A stretch of DNA of 64,000 nt from Durusdinium trenchii (GCA_963970005.1 CAXAMN010015335.1:919616-983615); one strand, 5' to 3'. Shown: positions 62,001 through 64,000, counted from the first letter of the stretch. Made by a program: numbers and translations. Notes: a model not told the origin generated them from the letters alone.

Positions 62001-63660
62001 GGTCTATGCTTGTCCATGATGGAAGAACCATCAAAATCAAACAACCATTCCAACATCTCCCACATCACGCGGCTTTTTCTGCGGATTGTTTGCACCAAGC
62101 CACTGGAAGTTGTGATGCCCGCAGCCATCATCACATCTTCAGCCCCTAAGCGCTCGACACGACCGCTGATGAGGAGCTTCCCCTTGAAGCAGTTCGGCTT
62201 GATGTTCCTCAGTGAAAAATGGAGGCTGAAGAGCCAATCTGAAGCGAAGGATTCTTGCTCCAGAAATTCCATCACTAGGACTATGTACTATATGGACTCC
62301 CACCATCATGAACTATATAGCCTAGAACATGGACTGACCTCCAAAAGGTGGTCGGATCCCACTTCTTTGGGAGACTGCCATGTTGAACGAGCCTCCTCCA
62401 ACTACCCAAACACTCCGTGTATGGATATGTATTATGGAACCTCGATCTTACGAAATGGCACAAGTCTCGTCGCCTCTCTTCAGGAACAAGGCCGTAAGAC
62501 GGCGTCCTTTCCGAAAAACAGCGTTTTGGGTTGTGACCAGGCGGAAATGGGGAAAAACAAAAACAGTGCTTTTAACTTTTAAGTGTCCAAACAGCGTCTT
62601 TAGGCGTCCAAACGGCATCTTTCCCCATCAACAGGTGTTGAACGCATGTATGCAACTCTAAAGTTGCTTTTGTTGATTGATTGTGGTGTCTTTTCGCTGG
62701 CAATTGTCTCCGGCAAAAACGGTGTGCCCTTTTGAAGATCCGGGTGTTTGCCTAAATTGGGATGGTTCCAGTTTTAGGGGTCCAATACTAGTTGCCAGTG
62801 TCTGAATTCTGCGAGGTGGCACCGCCCCTCAGAACTGCTTCCCGGCGTCTCTCCGCTCTTGGAGATGGACTTCACGTCTGGAACCTCTTCGGGATCCCAA
62901 CCTCGCGATTCACGCGGATGCAGCACGATGCATGATGCATCGCGATGCAACCACGTGTGGGCTTTCATTGTGGTTCCTCTGGTCAACTTGCTGTTGTTCA
63001 CAGCTTCACCATGGGTACGACCATTCCAAATCAGATCTGACATACGTTCGCCACCAGTCGATCCTCGAACAAACATGCATACCAGCACCTTCATGTCGGG
63101 GTCACCTGGCTGGTTTCGCCCCAGCCCACTACGATCCGGGACCTCCAGCCAGGACACCCCGAAAGAAGGGTCTCTTGATGTCCAACCTTACTGCAACCAT
63201 GTCGGGGAGAGAAACTACGCCTCGGCTCTGCTGGGGTTCTGGGCTTGTTCATTGGCGAAGACCGATTTCATGGAACACCTCGGAGGTTCCAGCTAAGCAG
63301 TTCTGAGAACCTTCCAACTCCTGGGGGATTCGCAAGCTAAACGCCCTGACCCCTCTCAGTTTCGCTGGAAAATATGTTTACAAGAACCACCTGTTTTTTT
63401 TGAGTGTGAATGCCAATCCAATGGTCGTCCTTCAGCTGCCCAATTCCACTCTCAATACGGAGCAACCATTCACCCTCTCCTCCCAAGCGCTCGAGCAGCC
63501 ATAAAGGCAGAACCATCTGGCCGGCAGTGAGTTGTTGCCTTGGGGCTTGTTCTCTTTGGCACGTGGACGTGAGTGTCACCGCGTCTCCATGAAAACAGGG
63601 GGTGTAGCCTTGGGATGACCATCGGCCACAATGAAATGGATCTCGCCAAGTAGTGTCCTC
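14003..63660 (-). CDS. Ferlin-family multi-C2 protein gene, 5'-partial, ~60 exons
   Basis: Ferlins are large tail-anchored proteins with five to seven C2 domains that act in Ca2+-regulated vesicle fusion and membrane repair (family knowledge); apicomplexans also have them. The C-terminal half is recognisable in order: C2D (FNLHVYIVRAYAFMARNI; PPTMEPITVTLLDSQ; GEVLIGFELL), the WW segment before C2E (HKWQWWEP), C2E (RIRVRIYFVKAI; GEKLIGSTVIDLE; KDRWWWFRPW), C2F (IEMWVEM; IEVRLVIRTCKN; QATDVHYGA; IFNWRVVYP; SSDEFIGAVSIDL) and the post-C2F strand FEMWFMTQSEANQKRAGKG. The N-terminal exons (63.7-57 kb) could not be matched to named domains, and the protein starts outside the window. Most adjacent exons agree in phase; GT-AG and GC-AG introns are mixed. 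No convincing C-terminal transmembrane helix was found, which is unusual. The stop is placed at 14003-14005 with low confidence. Confidence 0.8.
14720..14784 (-). CDS. Ferlin gene exon, near C-terminus
   Basis: 21 codons, phase 2 in, 1 out: QSWPSKPPQSTHLLLVSSMS. Weak on its own; kept because phase and splice sites fit. Confidence 0.4.
16368..16467 (-). CDS. Ferlin gene exon
   Basis: 32 codons, phase 1 in, 2 out: DSINGTWVLTRDSQSNSGKQ, RERHAEVKLQAA. Another frame is open but has no acceptor in phase. Confidence 0.6.
17027..17116. repeat. Direct repeat
   Basis: The string atttctcaaagctttcgacatga occurs twice about 66 bp apart, both with a downstream gagccaggaa-like or cctggctccc segment. The second copy abuts the low end of the ferlin exon at 17122. 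Confidence 0.7.
17122..17197 (-). CDS. Ferlin gene exon, charged helix
   Basis: 25 codons, phase 0 in, 1 out: DLLRAHLELTKQRDDMKSDE, LKRNM. Coiled-coil-like. Confidence 0.6.
17375..17481 (-). CDS. Ferlin gene exon
   Basis: 35 codons, phase 1 in, 0 out: KALLRERTSSTWQLFGLFLQ, DFGDVFRAILLDYTR. Amphipathic and moderately hydrophobic; stands where the membrane-proximal helix should be. Confidence 0.65.
17621..17711. repeat. TIR element, family B
   Basis: cccaaagcatgcatgtatga ... cagtcccatggatgctctggg; about 91 bp, AT-rich core, in an intron. Confidence 0.65.
18698..18791 (-). CDS. Ferlin gene exon
   Basis: 31 codons, phase 0 in, 1 out: DPNDFPQLVTPAEGRGWADF, AAGFSFSLPDF. Confidence 0.65.
18810..18838. 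repeat. 9-bp tandem repeat
   Basis: cccgacgtg repeated three times, in an intron next to the exon at 18698-18791. Confidence 0.8.
19700..19815. repeat. Inverted-repeat element, family C
   Basis: ggatccgttgtcgtaccgaa ... gaaggtacgactggatccgt. Related copies at 32043-32150 and 51335-51440. Confidence 0.65.
19890..19998 (-). CDS. Ferlin gene exon, post-C2F strand
   Basis: 36 codons, phase 2 in, 0 out; donor GTAGGC: FEMWFMTQSEANQKRAGKGR, EEPRP. Matches the ferlin KVExxxxLxTxEEAExxPxGxGRxEP motif that precedes the membrane anchor. Confidence 0.85.
21176..21328 (-). CDS. Ferlin gene exon, acidic, after C2F
   Basis: 51 codons, phase 0/0; donor GTAGAC: DMIFIEKADLQFSANSGGEE, LSPEEPPAEEEPVGSVQLLD. 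Its phase agrees with the preceding exon. An open frame also extends to 21435. Confidence 0.6.
21583..23730 (+). CDS. Retroelement polyprotein: zinc fingers plus methyltransferase-like domain
   Basis: The main frame opens after a TAG at 21850 and runs 1.88 kb to the TGA at 23728. The same frame is also open from 21583 to 21840, interrupted by TAG-CAT-TGG-TAG. Counting from 21961, residues 11-32 form a C2H2 finger (CxxC-x12-HxxxxH) and 47-71 a second CxxC finger. Residues 300-500 resemble a cytosine-C5 methyltransferase core: FSGRRREGDY (motif I-like, 307-316), VLMIDLALS (333-341), APPCETWSEAR (motif IV-like with the nucleophilic Cys position, 370-380) and EHPR (motif VI-like, 436-439). The PPCETWS family occurs in dinoflagellate retroelement proteins (recollection). 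No RT is seen nearby. It lies in a ferlin intron, antisense to the gene. Confidence 0.7.
23727..23933 (+). CDS. Small ORF overlapping the end of the retroelement ORF
   Basis: 68 codons beginning ATG inside the ATGA overlap with the preceding stop (-1 frame). Charged and helical (LEKLNLFVRVFHEAREISHR, ELAKVKKVLNAALPRAW). It could be the start of the element's next ORF, or the same protein after a frameshift. Sequence after 23933 is no longer element-like. Confidence 0.5.
   Translation: MMLTQLEKLNLFVRVFHEAREISHRELAKVKKVLNAALPRAWASTSKKFQTSGHNVHCFLSRMAARSR
24069..24190 (-). CDS. Ferlin gene exon, C2F end
   Basis: 40 codons, phase 1 in, 0 out; canonical donor GTGAGT: ISSDEFIGAVSIDLRRYVER. Matches SxDDFLGxLxLDL. 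Confidence 0.9.
24230..24400. repeat. T-rich / TTC-rich low-complexity tract
   Basis: About 170 bp of pyrimidine-rich sequence directly upstream of the exon at 24069-24190 in gene direction (purine-rich on the gene strand). No gene. Confidence 0.7.
25366..25488. repeat. TIR element, family D
   Basis: aacagctgatgctgcaatgt + agactctt ... aagagtctacattcatcagc: imperfect 23-bp inverted repeats around an AT-rich core. Confidence 0.75.
25523..25651. repeat. TIR element, family E
   Basis: cactccctggaatgatcc ... gatgattccagggagtg, about 17-bp arms. Confidence 0.75.
25998..26095 (-). CDS. Ferlin gene exon, C2F
   Basis: Phase 2 in, 1 out (GC donor): ALAKAIFNWRVVYPRIVMP, TKSCTMDLMP. FNWR is a ferlin C2F hallmark. 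Confidence 0.85.
26540..26624. repeat. TIR element, family F
   Basis: gtacctggaccctccaagtg ... ccttggagggtcctggta. A related element lies at 35422-35508 and a half-copy at about 60228-60280. Confidence 0.8.
26649..26739 (-). CDS. Ferlin gene exon, C2F
   Basis: Phase 1 in, 2 out: KEYEGVSMGFPKLQATDVHY, GAPGNAARQ. TDVHY is a ferlin C2F hallmark. Confidence 0.85.
26990..27044 (-). CDS. Ferlin gene exon, C2F
   Basis: Phase 0 in, 1 out (GC donor): VKPMNGDKTDVKVTVDLE. Matches the GExxSDIFVxGWL motif. Confidence 0.8.
27260..27277. repeat. (AC)n microsatellite
   Basis: Short CA/AC run within an intron. Confidence 0.8.
27592..27687 (-). CDS. Ferlin gene exon, C2F strand 1
   Basis: 32 codons, phase 0/0: PVLDEEKREASELRKPPAME, IEVRLVIRTCKN. 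Matches the ferlin P(R)KxxxxLRVIIWNT motif. Confidence 0.85.
27936..28056. repeat. TIR element, family A
   Basis: acccagacacgactcatggg ... cccatggagtgtatggg, with inner arms gactgccat / atggcagtc. Confidence 0.75.
28694..28725 (-). CDS. Ferlin gene micro-exon, C2F lead-in
   Basis: Phase 1 in, 0 out; canonical donor GTGAGA: IEMWVEMIDS. Matches the ferlin GKxxMWVDxF motif. Confidence 0.8.
29453..29492 (-). CDS. Ferlin gene micro-exon
   Basis: 13 codons, phase 0 in, 1 out: DRPLINPQLSGQN. Fits the ferlin ExRPLxxPxxP stretch just before the C2F WVD motif. Confidence 0.7.
29537..29611. repeat. Perfect 16-bp inverted repeat
   Basis: agcatgggttcttagg and its exact inverse cctaagaacccatgct, about 42 bp apart; a potential hairpin in an intron. 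Confidence 0.85.
30127..30213 (-). CDS. Ferlin gene exon after C2E
   Basis: 29 codons, phase 0/0; donor GTGTGA: PEEKKDRWWWFRPWNSSYQP, SGRSDLCQD. Continues IDLE of the previous exon. Confidence 0.75.
30764..30847 (-). CDS. Ferlin gene exon, C2E end
   Basis: 28 codons, phase 0/0, GC donor: VDLFDFQDGFSETINGEK, LIGSTVIDLE. A near-diagnostic ferlin motif (DEKIGETVIDLENR type). Confidence 0.9.
30971..31060 (-). CDS. Ferlin gene exon
   Basis: Phase 1 in: IPAAEIHPLQEVQRRRNPLP, MQEALWEET. The donor chosen gives phase 1, which does not match the next exon, so the low end is uncertain. Confidence 0.5.
31660..31818 (-). CDS. Possible ferlin gene exon
   Basis: After acceptor CTGCAG; phase 1 reads GGPSTRPVIVLPLFRRNAMW. 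A second frame (ERDVVMPAEARLQASEPK) is also open. Confidence 0.35.
32043..32150. repeat. Inverted-repeat element, family C
   Basis: ctagggatccagtcgtacct ... aaggtacttggatccctagg: about 19-bp arms, 108 bp. Confidence 0.85.
32215..32319 (-). CDS. Ferlin gene exon, C2E
   Basis: 34 codons, phase 1/1: IRVIIPNPQDSSFGSRKLTE, RVTMKGFYAVPALK. Confidence 0.6.
32425..32495 (-). CDS. Ferlin gene exon, C2E
   Basis: Phase 2 in, 1 out (GC donor): NMAQFNTNVPSFYRVEAGGP. Fits the NTxNPxF motif. Confidence 0.6.
32830..33690. other. Intron, nothing recognised
   Basis: AT-richer non-coding DNA; a GC-rich patch at 33380-33560 has no convincing frame. Confidence 0.5.
33970..34063 (-). CDS. Ferlin gene exon, C2E
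   Basis: Phase 0 in, 1 out: ARSRDTESFHPNSRLLSLVD, PLDDGRPVERL. Stands where the Ca-loop 1 / DPY strand should be, but the acidic ligands are mostly gone. Confidence 0.55.
34078..34171. repeat. TIR element, family A
   Basis: tgtctgggactgccatagga ... ccatacatggagtgtatggg, directly upstream (gene direction) of the exon at 33970-34063. Confidence 0.65.
34279..34392. repeat. TIR element, family A, with (TA)n core
   Basis: ccatacactccatgtatgga ... cagtcccatggagcgtctgg. Inner palindrome atatgcctacattg / caatgtaggcatat, then an expanded TA run. Confidence 0.85.
34512..34580 (-). CDS. Ferlin gene exon, C2E strand 1
   Basis: 23 codons, phase 0/0, CAG/GC donor: ERVPSRIRVRIYFVKAIC. Matches the ferlin VRIYIVRA strand. 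Confidence 0.85.
34972..35092 (-). CDS. Ferlin gene exon upstream of C2E
   Basis: 40 codons, phase 2 in, 0 out; donor GTATCC. LSPDRVGDLAVFEVTRLTNR, FKNKEPQKAFRKKDKKGSAE. Confidence 0.7.
35422..35508. repeat. TIR element, family F
   Basis: atacctggaccatccaatga ... ctattggatggtctatgta. Confidence 0.7.
35545..35617 (-). CDS. Possible ferlin gene exon
   Basis: Phase 0 LADGVLGDRTESRTEYRTAT or shifted SRTESSEIAPSLAPSIARRR. Boundaries uncertain. Confidence 0.4.
35916..36002 (-). CDS. Ferlin gene exon
   Basis: 29 codons, phase 0/0: HSELDLGQAASSSGFDDDLD, SYAFDAPRR. Acceptor CTGGCAG, donor GTGCAG. Confidence 0.7.
36159..36311 (-). CDS. Ferlin gene exon, Pro-rich
   Basis: 51 codons, phase 0/0: APPPPPECGGPSEAPLWVLP, GVVTEEDKAKLRRS. 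The frame remains open beyond the donor. Confidence 0.6.
36759..36839 (-). CDS. Ferlin gene exon
   Basis: Phase 2/2: CGSEAQWQTSLVSVQSKGAK, SGEHIS. Acceptor TATACAG, donor CAG/GTCACA. Confidence 0.6.
36867..36938 (-). CDS. Ferlin gene exon
   Basis: Phase 2/2; canonical donor GTGAGA: ARSGTDESTCPSRAPVRSER. A second acceptor 45 nt upstream opens another frame (VSSKKEDDAGALDRG). Confidence 0.55.
37111..37195 (-). CDS. Ferlin gene exon, acidic
   Basis: Phase 1 in, 2 out; donor CAG/GTTTGG. AMAEEVEDEGEDEAADAEVA. Confidence 0.7.
37837..37961 (-). CDS. Ferlin gene exon, VGxFKG-type strand
   Basis: Phase 2 in, 1 out (GC donor). WRVFAPEEKVFGFVKCVFKL matches the ferlin VGxFKGxFxIYP strand upstream of C2E. 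Confidence 0.75.
38121..38176 (-). CDS. Ferlin gene exon
   Basis: 18 codons plus 2 nt: IASGLRAPGAWGRTRSDE. Phase 2 out joins the next exon. The acceptor region is a 10-bp tandem repeat (agcgatctgc), so the start may be 10 nt earlier. Confidence 0.5.
38774..38900. repeat. GATT-rich minisatellite
   Basis: Irregular repeats of tgattgatga and related units over about 125 bp, in an intron. Confidence 0.75.
39116..39328 (-). CDS. Ferlin gene exon
   Basis: 71 codons, phase 0/0; donor GTGGTC. SERPDIPYYHHQPPPFERTR, DFWYQNAPLMRNADIVQDDE, LTDWNFSYAAWADP. Position and the L-x(n)-DW motif fit the ferlin segment preceding VGxFKG. Confidence 0.75.
39400..40440. other. Intron, nothing recognised
   Basis: Contains half-copies of dispersed repeats (e.g. 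tttccacttccatgatgatg at 40350-40369) and no convincing coding frame. Confidence 0.4.
40487..40592 (-). CDS. Ferlin gene exon, frame ambiguous
   Basis: Acceptor GAAAG, donor CAG/GTCCAT. Either SGFGRSVGASTFRFGHPTSA (phase 0) or RVRSIGRCIHVPLRASDL (phase 1, which agrees with the preceding exon). Confidence 0.4.
41326..41403 (-). CDS. Ferlin gene exon
   Basis: Phase 1 in/out; canonical donor GTGAGA: EDMFIAQSDPQEVMERLHWP, VKSCA. Confidence 0.5.
41441..41530 (-). CDS. Ferlin gene exon
   Basis: 30 codons, phase 0/0: PTEAGYLPEDREALQLREDG, SPRSLGLWMP. Donor GTCGCC. Confidence 0.65.
42060..42156 (-). CDS. Ferlin gene exon
   Basis: Phase 2 in, 0 out; acceptor TTGTTCAG, donor GTCTTC: MNYMKSLITMEEEKAETIDS, RALPLELRPFKS. 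Confidence 0.65.
42419..42521 (-). CDS. Ferlin gene exon, charged helix
   Basis: Phase 2 in: TIFEEETPEDRARELQVERE, QRRQEQTPGAVGG. Probable coiled coil. GC donor after GGGGAG, or GTGGAA inside. Confidence 0.55.
42577..42710. repeat. TIR element, family A
   Basis: acccatacactccatgggac ... gtcgcgtctgggt. It also holds an internal direct repeat (cccctgggagagaat) shared with its flank, just upstream of the exon at 42419-42521. Confidence 0.65.
43395..43510. repeat. Short direct repeats
   Basis: cagtctgatatggatggtctag occurs twice 46 bp apart, with a decayed third copy; half-elements of family B. Confidence 0.75.
43823..44047 (-). CDS. Ferlin gene exon, Trp-rich
   Basis: Phase 0 reading: GIPRFHETWGDVFFFGAWRS ... 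TWYEGVSLDYPYSAQ ... DGWRDGWRDAQDERRIRRWK. A second open frame exists. The W/R-rich end recalls a DysF motif, but the position (after C2D) is wrong for one. Confidence 0.55.
44240..45660. other. Intron, nothing firmly recognised
   Basis: Includes a C10 run near 44706 and an AT-rich palindromic stretch at 45530-45600. A GC-rich patch at 44870-45020 has no clear frame. Confidence 0.4.
45673..45803 (-). CDS. Ferlin gene exon
   Basis: Phase 0 in, 2 out; acceptor GCACCAG, donor GTATTG. EILQPFIAIRVLEKPVELFQ, GRETWNRETTSVETCG. Confidence 0.65.
46160..46340 (-). CDS. Possible ferlin gene exon
   Basis: GC-rich open minus frame (RLDIQVRKINVKVPDKDR), preceded by acceptor ATTCAG. Boundaries unresolved. 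Confidence 0.3.
46381..46452 (-). CDS. Ferlin gene exon, frame ambiguous
   Basis: 72 nt between a clear acceptor (TGTCCAG) and donor (AAAG/GTTACT). All three frames are open; phase 0 reads EPVDHLQNLFGDWRHPTRNQ. Confidence 0.45.
47242..47742 (-). other. Probable coding region, strand and frame unresolved
   Basis: A 500-bp minus frame is open and coding-like (FGAARFWLFCAKEKLVHE; RDESHYMKEIMLVDPARL). On the plus strand, 47564-47682 is framed by a canonical acceptor (TGTGGCAG) and donor (GTGAGT) and encodes a hydrophobic helix. Only one can be right. Confidence 0.4.
48077..48230 (-). CDS. Ferlin gene exon
   Basis: Phase 1 in: PKWATMAAGIVAQTMSVSSH, KATNMVVPVETAAASRYYSM. Ends at donor GTATGC or shortly after; an in-frame TGA follows at about 48061. 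Confidence 0.6.
48476..48644 (-). CDS. Ferlin gene exon, WW segment
   Basis: Phase 0 in, 1 out. KFEKPQPADPTGVPPSKHLD, HKWQWWEPLDEMERV. Corresponds to the ferlin DWWSKFY segment between C2D and C2E. Confidence 0.8.
48800..48866 (-). CDS. Ferlin gene exon, tentative
   Basis: After acceptor TTTCTGCAG: SVGEEATADLSHKHLS, similar to the VGxxTxxL closing strand of ferlin C2 domains. Donor not fixed. Confidence 0.35.
48996..49099 (-). CDS. Ferlin gene exon(s), tentative
   Basis: Two short open pieces: DEWHIPFVGAILEIER (from 49099) and HIYLDAWKPTLQ (49031-48996). They fit the ferlin LPxxxxxxPxLxVxL strand by order and type, but the junction between them is unresolved. Confidence 0.4.
49424..49473 (-). 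CDS. Ferlin gene exon
   Basis: Phase 1 in, 0 out: MDLTITLLTNTENMVE. Beta strand and loop preceding the NPxF-type segment; donor GTGGAT chosen by phase. Confidence 0.6.
49563..49656 (-). CDS. Ferlin gene exon after C2D
   Basis: Phase 0 in, 1 out: EEFDPKRHFSKLKKATLHFS, LHLRPEQDLVF. Corresponds to the ferlin segment running into the IEVLxWGLR-like strand. Confidence 0.75.
50130..50224 (-). CDS. Ferlin gene exon with GEVLIGFELL
   Basis: Phase 1 in, 0 out; acceptor GATCTCAG, donor GTGAAC. GEVLIGFELLHSKFRADLP is a ferlin hallmark located after C2D. Confidence 0.9.
50877..50962 (-). CDS. Ferlin gene exon
   Basis: Phase 2 in, 1 out, GC donor: HVRRRPGALLRFQRRLQP, QWVKLFGGNY. The split glycine joins GEVLIGFELL of the next exon. 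Confidence 0.8.
51335..51440. repeat. Inverted-repeat element, family C
   Basis: Perfect hairpin ggtaccgaacctcaggttcg / aggttcggtac followed by gactggaccctcc and a decayed inverse arm ending actggatccccat. Confidence 0.7.
51516..51595 (-). CDS. Ferlin gene exon, C2D end
   Basis: Phase 0 in, 2 out: KDNMGRWEPYRLLDG. Matches the D-x-x-G-R strand that closes C2D. Confidence 0.75.
52049..52168 (-). CDS. Ferlin gene exon, C2D
   Basis: 40 codons, phase 0/0, donor GTAAAG. Contains KEPPTMEPITVTLLDSQT, matching the ferlin PPxIxVxLxDxD strand and Ca-loop 3. Confidence 0.8.
52533..52586 (-). CDS. Ferlin gene exon, C2D
   Basis: 18 codons, phase 0/0, donor GTGACC: HVCEVRPMWMKPLELK. Confidence 0.75.
53132..53212 (-). 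CDS. Ferlin gene exon, C2D
   Basis: 27 codons, phase 0/0, GC donor: VDTANTNLALRVACARVSKT, TNPEASQ. Corresponds to the DPY...V / NP strand pair; the DPY triplet is changed. Confidence 0.8.
53688..53797. repeat. TIR element, family B
   Basis: gactccatgggactggaatc ... gttccagtcccagaaacgtc. Confidence 0.65.
54033..54098 (-). CDS. Ferlin gene exon, C2D strand 1
   Basis: 22 codons, phase 0/0, GC donor: VYIVRAYAFMARNIKAHC. Matches the conserved ferlin C2D start (xxRAYxYQARxL type). Confidence 0.85.
54275..55024 (+). pseudogene. Retrotransposon pol, zinc-knuckle and first part of RNase H
   Basis: Open from just after a TAA at 54272 (first ATG at 54338) to the TGA at 55022. Shows a CxxC...H....C knuckle (CPWCKEYDTHKHQLLHC) and the RNase H strand TTIYTDGSCDD with the first catalytic Asp. 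It ends in a frameshift: the rest of RNase H continues one base back in the frame of the next ORF. Confidence 0.75.
55048..56367 (+). pseudogene. Retrotransposon pol, rest of RNase H plus C-terminal extension
   Basis: The frame is open upstream into the RNase H domain (TCDPPSED). Remaining catalytic positions are present: NRAELYAI (Glu), FFCTDSQFS (Asp), IYGNDLADQAA (Asp), so all four DEDD residues survive across the break. After RNase H come about 310 residues without a recognised domain, with Trp-rich stretches. Confidence 0.75.
56623..56759 (-). CDS. Ferlin gene exon leading into C2D
   Basis: Phase 1 in, 0 out; donor GTAGAC. Reading IPGSVLMVIEHFTTDDVPRH ... GQQSHQGFNLH. FNLH continues into VYIVRAY of the next exon, the first strand of C2D. 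The retroelement at 54.27-56.6 kb sits in the intron that follows. Confidence 0.75.
57422..57614 (-). CDS. Ferlin gene exon
   Basis: Phase 0 in, 1 out (GC donor). Reading GSRQLETFKKYEPGNPGRPR, YMPLEPMPFNTHARSM, VDLKRVTPDCRK. Confidence 0.6.
57950..58240. other. Intron, nothing recognised
   Basis: C/A-rich sequence with ccacatt and ccatccat strings. Confidence 0.4.
58255..58339 (-). CDS. Ferlin gene exon
   Basis: 28 codons, phase 2 in, 0 out: YGHEYRKSGPIRGANIGAEG, ending KTEWMEK. Acceptor AAGCAG, donor GTGGAA. Confidence 0.6.
58444..58648 (-). CDS. Ferlin gene exon
   Basis: Starts phase 0 after GACTCAG: EQGRIEPILTMAPEEAKSQP, then LVMVNVYTRGLLSGG and an Arg-rich tail. The Arg-rich tail may already be intron if the GC donor after LLSG is used. 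Confidence 0.55.
59137..59195. repeat. (AC)n microsatellite
   Basis: Two AC runs around ccgcacagaagcgcg; intronic. Confidence 0.9.
59270..59438 (-). CDS. Ferlin gene exon(s), frame uncertain
   Basis: Coding-like in two frames: KPPRASCVAFGMANSV ... DGIRIYEVEDVTTFSF, or VSEATAGIVCGIWHGK followed by a short intron. Boundaries not resolved. Confidence 0.4.
60284..60303. repeat. (TC)n microsatellite
   Basis: About ten TC units, intronic, just downstream (gene direction) of the exon at 60340-60452. Confidence 0.9.
60340..60452 (-). CDS. Ferlin gene exon
   Basis: 37 codons, phase 1 in, 0 out: GLDKIAAIEQHGQGAVTDDF, then an acidic and Ser/Gly-rich stretch. Donor GTGTTG. Confidence 0.55.
61096..61204. 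repeat. TIR element, family A
   Basis: tacccagacactccatggga + ctgccatatatgcc ... ggcatatatggcagtcccat + gggtcgtgtctgggta: arms of more than 30 bp. Confidence 0.9.
61264..61395 (-). CDS. Ferlin gene exon
   Basis: Phase 1 in. Reading TVVALVAPRLADVYEVCG, then CQVQLAFGSSTKQTKDW, resembling C2 strands. The likely donor is a GC site; GT donors nearby give the wrong phase. Confidence 0.55.
61640..61770. repeat. CAT/CCT trinucleotide microsatellite
   Basis: About 130 bp of mixed (CAT)(CCT). On the minus strand it reads as an Asp/Glu run, which creates a spurious acidic ORF; it is intronic. Confidence 0.9.
61981..62207 (-). CDS. Ferlin gene exon
   Basis: Phase 2 in, 1 out. Reading NIKPNCFKGKLLISGRVERL ... 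WEMLEWLFDFDGSS. The frame stays open to about 61840, so the donor is uncertain. Confidence 0.6.
62823..63142 (-). CDS. Ferlin gene exon
   Basis: Phase 0 in, 2 out. Reading PDMKVLVCMFVRGSTGG ... TMKAHTWLHRDASCIVLHP. Its last two bases join the next exon to give Arg. Confidence 0.6.
63391..63660 (-). CDS. Ferlin gene exon 1 in window
   Basis: 90 codons, phase 0/0, donor CAG/GTGG. Reading EDTTWRDPFHCGRWSSQG ... ERLGGEGEWLLRIESGIG. Beta-rich; domain unassigned. Upstream exons lie outside the window. Confidence 0.6.
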
Positions 63661-63717
63661 CTCAACATTGACGACCAGCAAGAATGGTCATGAGGAGTGG
63701 AACTGAAGACCCTCTAT

Positions 63718-63815
63718 ACCCCAGACACTCCATGTCTGCCATATATGCTTACATTGACCTCCCAAACCACCCCAACTGATCGGCATATATGGCAGTCCCA
63801 TGGAGTGTCTGGGTA
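63718..63815. repeat. TIR element, family A
   Basis: taccccagacactccatgtc + tgccatatatgc ... gcatatatggcagtcccatg + gagtgtctgggta. Confidence 0.9.
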
Positions 63816-63954
63816 CTTGATGAGAACAATTCACAGCACACTGAAGCTGCTTGAACCAAGGTTGAGATGGTACAGGATGGAACAAGCACAGGCCCTCACA
63901 GCCTGCCCTTTGGGTAGAGTTAAGCATCGATGTCTCAAAAAGAAACTCCCGGTC

Positions 63955-64000
63955 CCAGGCGTCTCACCCAACCCAGGCGTCTCACCCAACCCAGGCGTCT
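63955..64000. repeat. 20-bp tandem repeat at window edge
   Basis: The unit ccaggcgtctcacccaaccc is repeated more than twice and runs off the window. Confidence 0.9.

Noticed and set aside
62010-62582. Plus ORF of 190 codons
   Set aside because: First half is antisense of the ferlin exon at 61981-62207; second half has no coding character.

Overview
This window looks like nuclear DNA of a dinoflagellate, most likely a Symbiodiniaceae-type alga (inference). The reasons are: very short exons (20-320 nt) separated by introns of 0.1-3 kb; a mix of GT-AG and GC-AG splice sites; an extremely regular 35-residue PPR protein; non-LTR retrotransposon remnants of dinoflagellate type; and many short palindromic dispersed repeats. 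No rRNA, tRNA, CRISPR or bacterial operon structure was found. No dinoflagellate spliced-leader relic was recognised.

Two genes lie head to tail on the minus strand. (1) From the right edge (about 63.66 kb) down to about 14.0 kb is one large, very intron-rich gene for a ferlin-family protein (multi-C2 membrane-fusion and repair protein). I rebuilt it by hand from reading frame, splice sites and matching exon phases; some 60 exons or exon candidates are listed. Its right part encodes the region before C2D, 54.1-49.0 kb encodes C2D and the following segment, 34.6-30.1 kb encodes C2E and its linker, 29.5-24.1 kb encodes C2F, and 21.3-14.0 kb encodes the C-terminal tail. The 5' end lies beyond the window. 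(2) From about 12.9 kb to 2.9 kb is a gene for a PPR protein: small N-terminal exons (11.6, 8.9 and 5.3 kb) are phase-compatible with one large exon (4892-2917) that carries at least 16 perfect-length PPR repeats.

Three retroelement pieces sit on the plus strand: the 3' end of a LINE at 1-950; a zinc-finger plus methyltransferase-like polyprotein (about 21.58-23.93 kb); and a 5'-truncated zinc-knuckle/RNase H copy (54.27-56.6 kb) with a frameshift inside RNase H. The last two lie in ferlin introns, antisense to the gene. The rest of the introns and the intergenic DNA holds several families of 80-140 bp terminal-inverted-repeat elements, microsatellites and short tandem duplications.

Nearly all long ORFs outside these features are shadows or chance ORFs through introns. 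Exon calls are my reading of frame, splice sites and phase without any alignment software, so single boundaries may be off, and exons marked low confidence may be in a wrong frame.
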